From Pseudacidovorax sp. NFM-22 (GTDB lineage: Bacteria > Pseudomonadota > Gammaproteobacteria > Burkholderiales > Burkholderiaceae_C): a stretch of 64,000 bases of DNA. The notes below the pieces were generated by a model that saw only the letters and a program-made list of their open reading frames with translations, searched no databases and had not been told where the DNA came from. A program made the translations under genes and the position numbers. Location of the stretch: the NCBI RefSeq assembly GCF_021401245.1, contig NZ_JACBFY010000005.1, positions 310,001 to 374,000 on the forward strand, in the 5' to 3' direction. The stretch's first letter is position 1; each line of letters starts with the position of its first letter. Positions 26,127-34,809 of the stretch are shown here, one piece after another.

Positions 26127-27140
26127 ATGACCCTCAAGACCCTCATCCCCGGCCGCCTGGGCTTCGGCACCGCCCCGCTGGGCAACATGTTCCGCGCCAT
26201 TCCCGAAGCCGAAGCACGAGCCACCGTGGACGCCGCCTGGCAGGATGGCATCCGCTTCTTCGACACGGCGCCTTTCTACGGCGCCGGCCTTGCCGAAGCC
26301 CGCCTGGGCGAAGCGCTGCAGGGCCGCAACCGCGACAGTTATGTGCTGGGCACGAAGGTCGGCCGACTGATCCTGGACGAGGTCGAGGACGTCGACGCCC
26401 GCGACCTGGGCGAGAAGGGCGACGTGTTCCGCCATGGCCGGGCCAATCGCATCGTCAACGACTACTCCGAAGACGCCACGCTGCGCTCCATCGAGGACAG
26501 CCTGCAGCGCCTGAAGACCGATCGGCTGGACATCATCTGGGTGCACGACGTGGCGCAGGACTTCTACGGCGACGAGTGGCTGGGCGTGTTCGAGACGGCA
26601 CGCAAGGGCGCGTTCAAGGCGCTGGACCGGCTGCGCGACGAGGGCGTGATCGGCGCCTGGGGCCTGGGTGTGAACCGGGTCGAACCCATCGAACTGCTGC
26701 TCGATCTGAAGGGCCCGCGGCCTGATGGCTTCTTGCTCGCCGGCCGCTACACGCTGCTGGATCACACGCGGGCTCTGCAGCGGGTGATGCCGCGGGTGGC
26801 CGCCGATGGCCTGGGCATCGTGGTCGGCGGGCCGTACAGCTCAGGCGCACTGGTCGGTGGCCCGAACTTCGAATACGCGCCCGTCACGCCCGCGATCCTG
26901 AGCCGCGTGCAGGCGATCAAGGCCATCGCCGACCGCTACGGCGTGACGATGAAGGCCCTGGGTCTGCAGTTCTCGCTGGCCCATCCGGCGGTTGCTGCCG
27001 TGATCCCGGGGGCCAGCCGCCCCGAGCGAATCGCCGAGGACCGCGCCGCCCTGCAAGCGCCAGTGCCGGTGGACGTCTGGCGCGAACTGCGTCAAGCCGG
27101 CCTGGTCCATGCGGACGCGCCGCTGCCGAACGGCGTTTGA
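26127..27140 (+). CDS. Aldo/keto reductase
   Basis: 337-aa NAD(P)H-dependent (beta/alpha)8 enzyme. Family motifs: GRLGFGTAPLGNMFRAI, FFDTAPFYGAGLAEARLGEAL with the catalytic Asp and Tyr, KVGRLI with the catalytic Lys, and IIWVHDVAQDFYGDEW in place of the usual LxxxHD. It looks like the D-threo-aldose 1-dehydrogenase/pyridoxal 4-dehydrogenase subgroup. ATG 26127 has CAGGAGAG about 6 bases upstream. It is followed by an MFS transporter 33 bases later. Confidence 0.9.
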   Translation: MTLKTLIPGRLGFGTAPLGNMFRAIPEAEARATVDAAWQDGIRFFDTAPFYGAGLAEARLGEALQGRNRDSYVLGTKVGRLILDEVEDVDARDLGEKGDVFRHGRANRIVNDYSEDATLRSIEDSLQRLKTDRLDIIWVHDVAQDFYGDEWLGVFETARKGAFKALDRLRDEGVIGAWGLGVNRVEPIELLLDLKGPRPDGFLLAGRYTLLDHTRALQRVMPRVAADGLGIVVGGPYSSGALVGGPNFEYAPVTPAILSRVQAIKAIADRYGVTMKALGLQFSLAHPAVAAVIPGASRPERIAEDRAALQAPVPVDVWRELRQAGLVHADAPLPNGV

Positions 27141-27173
27141 AGCTACTCATCAACGAACACTTGGAGAACCGTG

Positions 27174-28421
27174 ATGCTCATGCAAGCCAACGAACCTCTG
27201 GGCACCCCGACGAAAGCGGATTTCAAGGCCGCCGACCAGACGCGCCGCAAGAATCTGACGTTGCTGGCGCTGGCCCTCGGCACCTTTTCCATCGGCACGT
27301 CGGAATTCGCCAGCATGGGTCTGCTGCAACAGTTTTCCGCCGGGCTGTCGCTGGACCTGGCGGAAGCCACCCACGCCATCGAGGCCTACGCCCTGGGTGT
27401 GGTGCTGGGCGGCCCCGCCGTCACGATCCTGGCCGCCAGGCTGAACCGCAGGCAGTTGCTGCTGGCCCTGATGGCGGTGTTCGTGTTGGGCAACGTGCTG
27501 TCTGCCGTGGCTGCCGGGCTGGGCAGCTTCATGCTGGCACGCTTCATCAGCGGCATTCCGCAAGGAGCGTACTTCGGCGCCGGTGCCGTGGTGGCGTCCT
27601 ACATCGTCGGCCCCGGCCAGGGCGGCCGGGCATTTGCGACAGTGATGGCGGGCCTGACCGTCGCCACCATCTTCGGGTCGCCGCTGGCCACGCTGATGGG
27701 GCAGACCCTGGGCTGGCGCAATGCCTACTTGGCAGTCGCTGCACTCGGCCTTCTGTCGCTGCTGGCTTTGTGGACCTGGGTGCCACGCAGCAGAGCGCTG
27801 GATGGCGGCCCCGTGCTGCAGGAGCTTCGCGCGTTGAACCAGCCCGCTGTGTGGGCCATGGTGGCGGTGGCGGCTCTTGGGGTGGCCAGCATCTTCGCTG
27901 TCTATACCTTCATCGGACCCTTCGTCACCGACGGTTCGAAGCTGGGCGAGCGCTGGACGCCGGTCGCGCTGGGCCTGTTCGGTGTGGGCATGACTGCAGG
28001 CAACGCGCTGGGCGGGTGGCTGGCGGATCGGCATCCCTCGCGCGGTCTGGTGGCTGGTTTCGGCAGCGCGCTCGTGGCCCTGGCCTTGCTGGCCACCGGA
28101 GGCCAGAGCGCAGGCGTCCTCATGGCCGGCCTGTTTGCTGTCGGCGCGACGATGATGATGGCCATCCCCGCCATCCAGGTCCGACTTACCCAGGCCGCAC
28201 CGAACGCGCCGACCCTGATGGGCGCGATGAACCTGGCAGCGCTCAACGTTGCCAATGCCATCGGCGCGTGGGCGGGCAGCCAGGCCATCGCTCAGGGCCA
28301 CGGCCTGCTGTCGGCCGCATGGGCTGGCTTCGGGCTCACGCTGGCCGGACTGCTGTTGTTCCTGGGCGTTCTACGCGAGTCCCGCCGGCCTACTCGGATC
28401 CTGGACCTCGAACTGCTCTGA
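27174..28421 (+). CDS. MFS transporter (DHA1-type exporter)
   Basis: 415-aa inner-membrane protein with 12 hydrophobic segments. The first helix is LLALALGTFSIGTSEFASMG; the family motif after TM2 is GPAVTILAARLNRRQLLL, and TM4-5 carry ARFISGIPQGAYFGAGA. This resembles AraJ/YdhP-type drug or sugar exporters. ATG 27174 (MLMQANE) is preferred to the adjacent GTG at 27171 because GGAG lies 7 bases before the ATG. It probably exports or imports the substrate of the reductase encoded just before it. Confidence 0.9.
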   Translation: MLMQANEPLGTPTKADFKAADQTRRKNLTLLALALGTFSIGTSEFASMGLLQQFSAGLSLDLAEATHAIEAYALGVVLGGPAVTILAARLNRRQLLLALMAVFVLGNVLSAVAAGLGSFMLARFISGIPQGAYFGAGAVVASYIVGPGQGGRAFATVMAGLTVATIFGSPLATLMGQTLGWRNAYLAVAALGLLSLLALWTWVPRSRALDGGPVLQELRALNQPAVWAMVAVAALGVASIFAVYTFIGPFVTDGSKLGERWTPVALGLFGVGMTAGNALGGWLADRHPSRGLVAGFGSALVALALLATGGQSAGVLMAGLFAVGATMMMAIPAIQVRLTQAAPNAPTLMGAMNLAALNVANAIGAWAGSQAIAQGHGLLSAAWAGFGLTLAGLLLFLGVLRESRRPTRILDLELL

Positions 28422-28437
28422 GGCGCTCTTCTTGCCA

Positions 28438-28461
28438 GCCGGTACCCACGTGGGTACCGGC
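28438..28461 (+). terminator. 24-bp perfect palindrome after the MFS gene
   Basis: GCCGGTACCCAC followed directly by its reverse complement, 16 bases after the stop codon. As RNA it would fold into a 10-bp stem with an ACGT loop. No U-tract follows. A terminator is most likely; a protein binding site is possible. The remaining 250 bases to the next gene show nothing clear. Confidence 0.5.
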
Positions 28462-28713
28462 GCTGCGATCAAAGACCGGCTCCTGCTGGCGCCGGCAGAG
28501 CGCTCACCGGACTTCCACACGGTGTGGTCACACCTGTCAAGCCCGCCGCCCTGCCCTGCATGTTCCGCGGACCGCCCGATACCATACCGTCCGGACCCGC
28601 TACCAGAGGGTGCACGCCTTGAAGCTGGACTTCCCGTCCGATCAGCCACGCCCGTCCCTCCAGGCTCGGCCCCGCGGCTTGCCACGCGCCCCGCTTCGAC
28701 AAGGCCGCGCGCC

Positions 28714-30330
28714 ATGACCCGCCACACCATCCTCGGCGACTCCGACGACACCCCGGACGGCGCCCTGGCGGCTGCGTACGCCGCCCTGGACAAGGGCCAA
28801 GTCCATGAGGCCTACGACCTCGCCGCGGCCGCGCTGTCCGTGGCGAACGGCGACAACCTCCGGCTCGAGGCCCGCGCGCTGGCCTGCCTCGCGCATTGCG
28901 ACCGCATCCATTCGCGCCTGCGCCGCGCGAGCGGCACCAGCCGCAGGGCGGCGCAGCTTTTCGAACAGCTGGCCGACGCGCAGGGCGAGGCCAACGCGCT
29001 GACCACGCTCGCGCATGTCTGCATGCTGCTCGGTCGCAACGACGAAGCGGTCGAGGCGGCGCTGCTGAGCGTGGCCTTGTGCAAGACCAAGCAGCCGCAG
29101 CCGCCTGCCGTGCTGGCGTTGAACTGCCTGGGCCTGGCCTACTCCTGGGGCGGCGACCACCGGCGCGGCGGTGCCGCGCTGGAACTGGCCGTCGAAACCG
29201 CGCGACGCTGCGAGCCCGCCGTCAGCACCTTCCAGCCACGCATCAATCAGGTGTGGGTCGAGGCGTCTCGCCTGATCGATGAGCGCTTCCATACGGGCAC
29301 GATGAACAGCCTGGCGCGCCTGGCGGCCTTGGTGGCGGAATGCCGCGCGCTGGAGCGCGCCGGCAGTGGGTCCGCACTGTTGCCGGGGCTGCAGCCCTTC
29401 AGGGCGGTGATTGCGCCGGCTTCGTGCGCCCTTCTCGCGACGTGGCAAGGGGACACGCGCCTGGCCCAGTCCGAGTTCGAGGCCGCCCGGCGTGCGCTGG
29501 GCAAGACGGTCACCTGGCTCGATGCCTTCGTGCGATGGTGTGCCGCCGAAATGGCCTGGGCATGGCAGGACTGGGCGGCCACGCAGCACGAACTGGAAGC
29601 GATGCGGGACCTGGCCTTGAGCGTCGAGCATGAACAACTGGCCTGCCGTGCGCATCTGCTGCTGATCCAGGTCTTCGAACGCCAGGGTCGCCACGCCGAT
29701 GCGCTGCGCGAGAGCCGCACCCTCCGGCGCCGCGAGCAGGGCGTCATCGCGGACAGCCTGAGCCACCGGGAAGCGCTGGTGTCCTGGCGCCTCGGTGCAC
29801 GGCAGAGCGAGCGGCACCTGCAGCAGGCGCTGATGGCCTCCAGGCAGTTCGAGCGCTGGTCGCTGGAGGATGCGCTGACGGGCATCGCCAATCGGCGGCA
29901 TCTCGAGCACGTCCTGGGCGAGGAGCTTCGCCTGCACGCCTCCTCCGGGCAACCGCTGTCCGTGGCGCTGCTCGACATCGACCAGTTCAAGTCGATCAAC
30001 GACCGCTTCACCCATCAGGTGGGTGATCGTGTGCTGAAGACGGTGGCCGGCATCATGTCATCGCAACTGCGCGAATGCGACCTGGCGGCTCGATGGGCGG
30101 GCGATGAGTTTGTCATCGTGTTCGGCAACGCCACGGTCGACACGGCGGCGCAGGTGTGCGAGCGCGTCCGGTTCGCCATCACGTCCTTCGATTGGGAGTC
30201 GATCGCTGCAGGGCTGCGTGTGTCGGTGAGCATCGGCCTGGCCGAGGCCATCCATGGGGACACCGCCGCATCCCTTCTGCATCGCAGCGACACGTCGATG
30301 TACCGGGTCAAGCCGCGCTCCGGTGCCTAG
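28714..30330 (+). CDS. Diguanylate cyclase-like protein with TPR-like sensor region
   Basis: 538-aa cytosolic protein. Residues 1-370 are all-helical with TPR-like repeats (ALAAAYAALDKGQVHEAYDL, ANALTTLAHVCMLLGRNDEA), with no signal or membrane helix. The C-terminal 150 residues are a GGDEF domain: DALTGIANRRHLE, LDIDQFKSINDRF, and AGDEF at 462-466 in place of GGDEF. AGDEF variants are often still active in making cyclic di-GMP. No upstream RxxD inhibitory site was identified. The gene stands alone. Confidence 0.85.
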   Translation: MTRHTILGDSDDTPDGALAAAYAALDKGQVHEAYDLAAAALSVANGDNLRLEARALACLAHCDRIHSRLRRASGTSRRAAQLFEQLADAQGEANALTTLAHVCMLLGRNDEAVEAALLSVALCKTKQPQPPAVLALNCLGLAYSWGGDHRRGGAALELAVETARRCEPAVSTFQPRINQVWVEASRLIDERFHTGTMNSLARLAALVAECRALERAGSGSALLPGLQPFRAVIAPASCALLATWQGDTRLAQSEFEAARRALGKTVTWLDAFVRWCAAEMAWAWQDWAATQHELEAMRDLALSVEHEQLACRAHLLLIQVFERQGRHADALRESRTLRRREQGVIADSLSHREALVSWRLGARQSERHLQQALMASRQFERWSLEDALTGIANRRHLEHVLGEELRLHASSGQPLSVALLDIDQFKSINDRFTHQVGDRVLKTVAGIMSSQLRECDLAARWAGDEFVIVFGNATVDTAAQVCERVRFAITSFDWESIAAGLRVSVSIGLAEAIHGDTAASLLHRSDTSMYRVKPRSGA

Positions 30331-30495
30331 GGATGCGCTTCACGGATGCGCGCGCCAGGCCGCGGTTACATGGATGGACATCGATACAAAGTCCCGGCCC
30401 CATGTACCCGCTCGGTCAGGCCGATGCAAGGCCGCCCTGACGATGCTGCTTCTTCCTCCTCCAAAGGTGACTCGAAGAAGAAACACAGCCTCGCC

Positions 30496-30933
30496 ATGAC
30501 GTTCACCGACCGATTCCCCCCGGCCGCGCGCCGCGCCCTTGCAGGCGGCCTTGCACTGGCCGCCGTGGCTGCAGGCCTCAGCGCCTGCGTCACCCCCGTC
30601 GTCGAAGAGCGGCCCGTGATCGTGCGGCCGCCGCCGCCCCCACCCGCCCCCCATGTGGTCGTACGCGCCATGCCCGCGCCGGTGCATGAGGACCGGGGCA
30701 ACCCGCCCGGGCCGGGCTTCAACTGGGTGCCGGGCCACTGGCGCTGGGCGGGCAACGACTGGCTGTGGCAACACGGCCAGTGGGTGCGCCAACCGGTGCC
30801 ACCCATGCCACCGGTCATCATCGAGCAGATCGGCCTGCCGCCTTCACCGCAGCATGTGTGGGTGCCGGGCCACTGGGTCTGGCGGCCGGAGGCCGGCGGG
30901 TGGGCCTGGGTACGTGGCACCTGGTACCGCTGA
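30496..30933 (+). CDS. YXWGXW/WxxGxW repeat lipoprotein
   Basis: 145-aa envelope protein. A lipobox LSAC (about residues 28-31) follows a signal starting AARRALAGGLALAAVAAG, so it should be lipidated. A proline-rich linker (RPPPPPPAP) leads to Trp-rich repeats FNWVPGHWRWAGNDWLWQHG and VWVPGHWVWRPEAGGWAWVR. Such proteins are common in Burkholderiales; their function is unknown. ATG 30496 was chosen to give a normal-length signal. Confidence 0.82.
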   Translation: MTFTDRFPPAARRALAGGLALAAVAAGLSACVTPVVEERPVIVRPPPPPPAPHVVVRAMPAPVHEDRGNPPGPGFNWVPGHWRWAGNDWLWQHGQWVRQPVPPMPPVIIEQIGLPPSPQHVWVPGHWVWRPEAGGWAWVRGTWYR

Positions 30934-30944
30934 GCCAGCAGCGC

Positions 30945-31859
30945 TCACACCCCACCCGCCACCAGATGCTCCGCAAACGCCCTCACCTTCGCCGACTGCC
31001 GCCGCTGGCTCGGGCTGACCAGATGCACGGGGATCTCGGGTGCCGGCCAGTCGGGCAGCAGCACTTGCAGGTCGCCGCGCGCCATCTCGTCCTCGAACAG
31101 CCAGGTGGGCGAGAAGCCGACGCCCATGCCTGACAGCACCGCTGCCCGGATGACCTCGCTGCTGTTGGTCTGAAGACTGCCCTGGGCGCGGATGGTCACG
31201 GCCGTGCCGGCCGGCACCGGCGCGCCCGGGCCGGCATGGAAGGTCCAGGCGTTCTGCGCGGCCAGTTCCGTGTAGACGATGCAGTTGAGCTGCAGCAGGT
31301 CTTCCGGCACGCGCGGCTGGCGCAGCGCCTTGGGCAGGGAGCGCAGGTACTGGCGGCTGGCCACCAGCGCGCGCCGGCTGGTGCCGATGCGCCGGGCCAC
31401 CAGGCTGCTGTCGGCCAGTTCGCCGATGCGCACCGCCACGTCGATGCCCTGCTCGACCAGGTCGACGAAGCCGTCGTTGAGGCGCAGGTCGATCTTCACG
31501 GCCGGATTGGCAGCCAGAAAGCTGTTGACCAGCGGCAGCAGCTTCAGGCGCCCGAAGCCCACAGAGGCCGCCACGCGCAGCCAGCCGCTGAGCTGCTGCT
31601 CGCCCTGTCGCAGGCTGCCTTCGGCCTCGGCAAGTTCGGCCACCAGGCGGCGTACCTGCTCGAAGTAGCGCTCGCCGTCCTCGGTCAGCGCCAATGAACG
31701 CGTGGTGCGGCTCAGCAGCCGCGCGCCCAGGCTGCGCTCCAGCGCGGCCACCTGCTTGCTCACGGCGCTCTGCGTCGCCTGCAGCTCGCGCGCCACCGCC
31801 GAGAAGCTGCCCGTCTCGACGACGCGGATGAAGGTCTGCATGGCGGCAAGACGGTCCAC
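30945..31859 (-). CDS. LysR-family transcriptional regulator
   Basis: 304-aa regulator beginning at GTG 31859 (DRLAAMQTFIRVVETGSFSA) with GGGAGA 5 bases upstream; an ATG at 31934 would add 25 atypical residues. HTH: VARELQATQSAVSKQVAALE; effector domain: GWLRVAASVGFGRLKLLP, as in the CrgA/DsdC-like group. A dyad with T-N11-A lies in the divergent space (31900-31929) before the AhpD-like gene, so that gene and the EamA exporter are its likely targets. Confidence 0.88.
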   Translation of the reverse strand: MDRLAAMQTFIRVVETGSFSAVARELQATQSAVSKQVAALERSLGARLLSRTTRSLALTEDGERYFEQVRRLVAELAEAEGSLRQGEQQLSGWLRVAASVGFGRLKLLPLVNSFLAANPAVKIDLRLNDGFVDLVEQGIDVAVRIGELADSSLVARRIGTSRRALVASRQYLRSLPKALRQPRVPEDLLQLNCIVYTELAAQNAWTFHAGPGAPVPAGTAVTIRAQGSLQTNSSEVIRAAVLSGMGVGFSPTWLFEDEMARGDLQVLLPDWPAPEIPVHLVSPSQRRQSAKVRAFAEHLVAGGV

Positions 31860-31899
31860 GGTGATCTCCCATTCATTCCTGAGGGGACTGGATCTTAGT

Positions 31900-31929
31900 G
31901 CCGCGCTTCGTCTAGTGCGAAAGCGCGGC
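31900..31929. promoter_or_regulatory. LysR-type operator candidate
   Basis: GCCGCGCTT, 12 bases, AAGCGCGGC: a perfect 9-bp dyad in the divergent LysR/AhpD-like promoter region. Its centre TCG-N7-CGA contains T-N11-A, the LysR box. Confidence 0.6.
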
Positions 31930-31991
31930 ATCAATCAAAGTTCGTCCGTCGCGCTTCACGACGTCTCAAACCCTTCACCGGCACAACCATC

Positions 31992-32531
31992 ATGACCTTC
32001 ATCACCGCTCCCACCCGCGATCAAGTCTCTGCGCCCAATCAGGCCCTGTTCGACACGCTTCAGAAGCGCCTGGGCAAGGTGCCCAACCTGTATGCCACCC
32101 TGGCCCTGTCCGAGCATGCGCTGGGCAGCTACCTGGCCTTCCAGAACGCGCCCAGCAGCATTACCGGCAAGGCCCGCGAGGTGGTCAACCTGGTCGTCAG
32201 CCAGGTCAACCGCTGCGACTACTGCCTGGCGGCCCACACCCTCATCGGCGGCATGGTGGGCTTCACGCCCGAGCAGATCCTGGAAGTCCGACGCGGTCGC
32301 GCCAGCTTCGACGCCAGGCTCGACGCGCTTGCACAGCTGGTGAAGGCCATCGCCATCGAGCGCGGCCATGCCGACCCGGCCCGCGTGCAGCACTTCCTGG
32401 ACGCCGGCTGGACGCAGGAGAACCTCGTCGATGTCATCGTCGCGATCGGCGACAAGACGGTCACCAACTACCTGCATGCCACGACGCAAGTGCCGGTCGA
32501 CTTTCCGGCCGCGCCGGCACTTGCGGACTGA
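31992..32531 (+). CDS. AhpD-like carboxymuconolactone decarboxylase family protein
   Basis: 179-aa all-helical protein. The redox motif CDYCLAAH (CxxC with downstream His) is intact and places it with peroxidase-related AhpD-like proteins that use a thiol pair to reduce peroxides. It is preceded by a poor ribosome-binding site. It diverges from the LysR gene and is followed by an EamA exporter gene after 37 bases. Confidence 0.88.
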   Translation: MTFITAPTRDQVSAPNQALFDTLQKRLGKVPNLYATLALSEHALGSYLAFQNAPSSITGKAREVVNLVVSQVNRCDYCLAAHTLIGGMVGFTPEQILEVRRGRASFDARLDALAQLVKAIAIERGHADPARVQHFLDAGWTQENLVDVIVAIGDKTVTNYLHATTQVPVDFPAAPALAD

Positions 32532-32568
32532 GCGGCATTGGCCGCAAGACTTCGCCAGGAGCCCCGCC

Positions 32569-33522
32569 ATGAATGCCGTCAGCCCTGTTCTTCCGATGCC
32601 CGCCGCGGGCGCGCCGACCCGACTGGTGGCCGGCATCGCGGTGGGCCTGCTGGCCGCCGGCATCGGCGCGCTCTACACCGTGTTCGCACGCTGGGGCATC
32701 GCCCGCGGCCTGCAGTCGCCGGACCTCACCGTGCTGCGCTTCGGCGTGGCCGGTGTGCTGATGCTGCCCGTGCTGATCGGCGCCTGGCGCCGGGACGCCA
32801 CCCAGTTCACCCAGCGCTGGCAGGTATGGGCGGCGGTCGCGCTGCTGGCCGGCACGCCCTTCGGGCTGCTGATGTTCGGGGCGCTGCAGTTCGCGCCCGT
32901 CAGCCATGCGGCGGTCTTTCCCTTCACGGCCATGAGCGTGATGGGAATGGCGCTCGGCGCGCTGGTGCTGGGCGAAGCCCTGGGCCGACGCAAGGTGGCC
33001 GGCATCGCCGTGGTGCTGGTGGGCCTGGTGCTGGTGTCCGGCCTGGACGCCGCCAGCCTCAGCGCGCGCGCAGCGTTGGGCGATGCGATGTTCGTGGCCG
33101 CGGGCAGCCTGTGGGCGGCCTTCGGCATCCTGCTGCGCCGGCACCGGCTCGATCCGCTGTTGGCCACGGCCGTGGTGTCGCTGTCGGCGCTCGCGACCTA
33201 TGTGCCGGCCTACTTCTGGTGGGTGGGCTCGGCACGGCTGATGGGCGTCGCGTCGCAGGTCTTCTGGACCGAGGTGCTGGTGCAGGGCGTCATCGCGGGG
33301 GCGGGCACCCTCTTCACCTACGCCAAGATGGTGTCGCTGCTGGGCCCGGGCCGCGCCGCCGTCTTTCCTGCGCTGGCGCCAGGGCTGGCCGCGCTGATAG
33401 CTTGGCCCGTGCTCGGGCACGTGCCGACGGCCTCGGAAGCGGCGGGCCTGGTGGTCGTCATGGTCGGGCTGATCGTGGCGGTGACGGCCCGCGCCGCCGC
33501 TGCGCCCGGCATGCGCCGCTGA
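32569..33522 (+). CDS. EamA/DMT-family transporter
   Basis: 317-aa inner-membrane protein with ten hydrophobic helices in two EamA halves. The first half has YTVFARWGIARGLQSPDLTV and FPFTAMSVMGMALGALVLGEAL; the second ends AVFPALAPGLAALIAWPVLG and TASEAAGLVVVMVGLIV. CAGGAG lies about 9 bases before the ATG. It is probably a metabolite exporter co-transcribed with the AhpD-like gene. Confidence 0.9.
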   Translation: MNAVSPVLPMPAAGAPTRLVAGIAVGLLAAGIGALYTVFARWGIARGLQSPDLTVLRFGVAGVLMLPVLIGAWRRDATQFTQRWQVWAAVALLAGTPFGLLMFGALQFAPVSHAAVFPFTAMSVMGMALGALVLGEALGRRKVAGIAVVLVGLVLVSGLDAASLSARAALGDAMFVAAGSLWAAFGILLRRHRLDPLLATAVVSLSALATYVPAYFWWVGSARLMGVASQVFWTEVLVQGVIAGAGTLFTYAKMVSLLGPGRAAVFPALAPGLAALIAWPVLGHVPTASEAAGLVVVMVGLIVAVTARAAAAPGMRR

Positions 33523-33550
33523 CTGCGCTCCCTGTCGGGCCGTGGCAGGC

Positions 33551-34738
33551 CTAACCCCGCGCTGCTTCCAGCAGCATGCGCACCGTCTCCACCCCCTCGA
33601 TCGGCCGAGGATTGGTGCGGATCCATGGGTCGAGCATGGCGGCCTGCGCCACGGCCTCGATGGCCTCATCGTCGTCCAGGCCCACCTCGCGCAGCGTGCG
33701 CGGCAGGCCCAGCCCGTCGATCAGTGCCGCCACCGCCTGCCAGGCAGGCACGCCGGGCTGCCCCATGGCTTCACTGATCATCGCGTGCTGATCAGGCACC
33801 ACCGGCTCGTTGAAGCGCATCACATGCGGCATGAGGATGCACGACGTGAGCCCATGCGGTACGCCGCCCGTACCGCCGAGGGCATGGCCGATGCCATGGC
33901 TCGCACCCTTGTTGACGCCGGCCTGCGAGCCCACGGTGGACAGCCAGCCCGCCACCTGCGCGTCGAGCCGCGCGCGCAGGTTGACCGCATCGCGATGCGA
34001 GGCGGGCAGCGCGCGTGTCAGCAGGCGGATGGCCTGCAAGGCCGTGCCCTGCGAATAGGGCTGCGCGTCGATGGAGCAGATGTCCTCCACCGCATGGTCC
34101 AGCGCCCGCACGCCGGTCGACAGCCACAGCGTTTCTGGCGTGTGCAGCGTCACGGCCGGGTCCAGCACGACGACCCGCGGCACCTGCTGCGGATGCGTGA
34201 ACACCTCCTTCAGGCGCGTTTGCGGATGCGTGACGCCCGCATAGGCCGTGAACTCGGCGCCGGCCAGCGTGGTGGGCACGGCCAACAGCGGCAACTGCGG
34301 CGCGCGCACACCAGCGCCGGCCGCGGTCATGGACTGCGCGGGCGCCTTGCGCAGCGCATCCATCTGGTCGACCGTGCGGACCTCGTTGGCCAGGCAGGTC
34401 GCGACCACCTTGGCGGCATCGATCACCGATCCCCCGCCCAGCGCCACCAGCAGGTCCGCCCCCGTGCGCCGGGCAGCGTCCACCGCGGCGATGACATCGT
34501 CGCGCGGCGTGTGCGCCGAAATGCCGCACCAGGTGGCGGCATGGTGTGTACCCAGCGCCGCAGCCAGACGTGCCGGCACGTCGGTCTGCTCGGCCAGCAG
34601 CGCGGCGCTGAGCACGAAGACGCGCTTGGCCCCCAGCCGCGTGGCCTCCTTCGCCACCACATCGGCCGCAGGCTCGCCAAAGACCACGCGTTCGATGCGC
34701 GGCAGGGTGTAGATGCCGCGGTACAGCTCGTCATTCAT
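33551..34738 (-). CDS. Maleylacetate reductase (iron-containing alcohol dehydrogenase family)
   Basis: 395-aa NAD(P)H-dependent enzyme reducing maleylacetate to 3-oxoadipate, the convergence step of resorcinol, hydroxyquinol and chloroaromatic breakdown. Motifs: RIERVVFGEPAADVV, ALGGGSVIDAAKVVA (cofactor), AVPTTLAGAEFTAYAGVT, and metal ligands in GVRALDHAVEDICS and GASHGIGHALGGTGGVPHG. It starts at ATG 34738 with AGGAG about 11 bases upstream. Only a Bug receptor precedes it in the operon; no ring-cleaving dioxygenase is in the window. Confidence 0.9.
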   Translation of the reverse strand: MNDELYRGIYTLPRIERVVFGEPAADVVAKEATRLGAKRVFVLSAALLAEQTDVPARLAAALGTHHAATWCGISAHTPRDDVIAAVDAARRTGADLLVALGGGSVIDAAKVVATCLANEVRTVDQMDALRKAPAQSMTAAGAGVRAPQLPLLAVPTTLAGAEFTAYAGVTHPQTRLKEVFTHPQQVPRVVVLDPAVTLHTPETLWLSTGVRALDHAVEDICSIDAQPYSQGTALQAIRLLTRALPASHRDAVNLRARLDAQVAGWLSTVGSQAGVNKGASHGIGHALGGTGGVPHGLTSCILMPHVMRFNEPVVPDQHAMISEAMGQPGVPAWQAVAALIDGLGLPRTLREVGLDDDEAIEAVAQAAMLDPWIRTNPRPIEGVETVRMLLEAARG

Positions 34739-34809
34739 GTCGGTTCGACTCCTGGCCGCGCCCTGCGCCGCCGTGATGGGATGGAGAAAGGGGTCTGCAT
34801 CGCGGCTGC

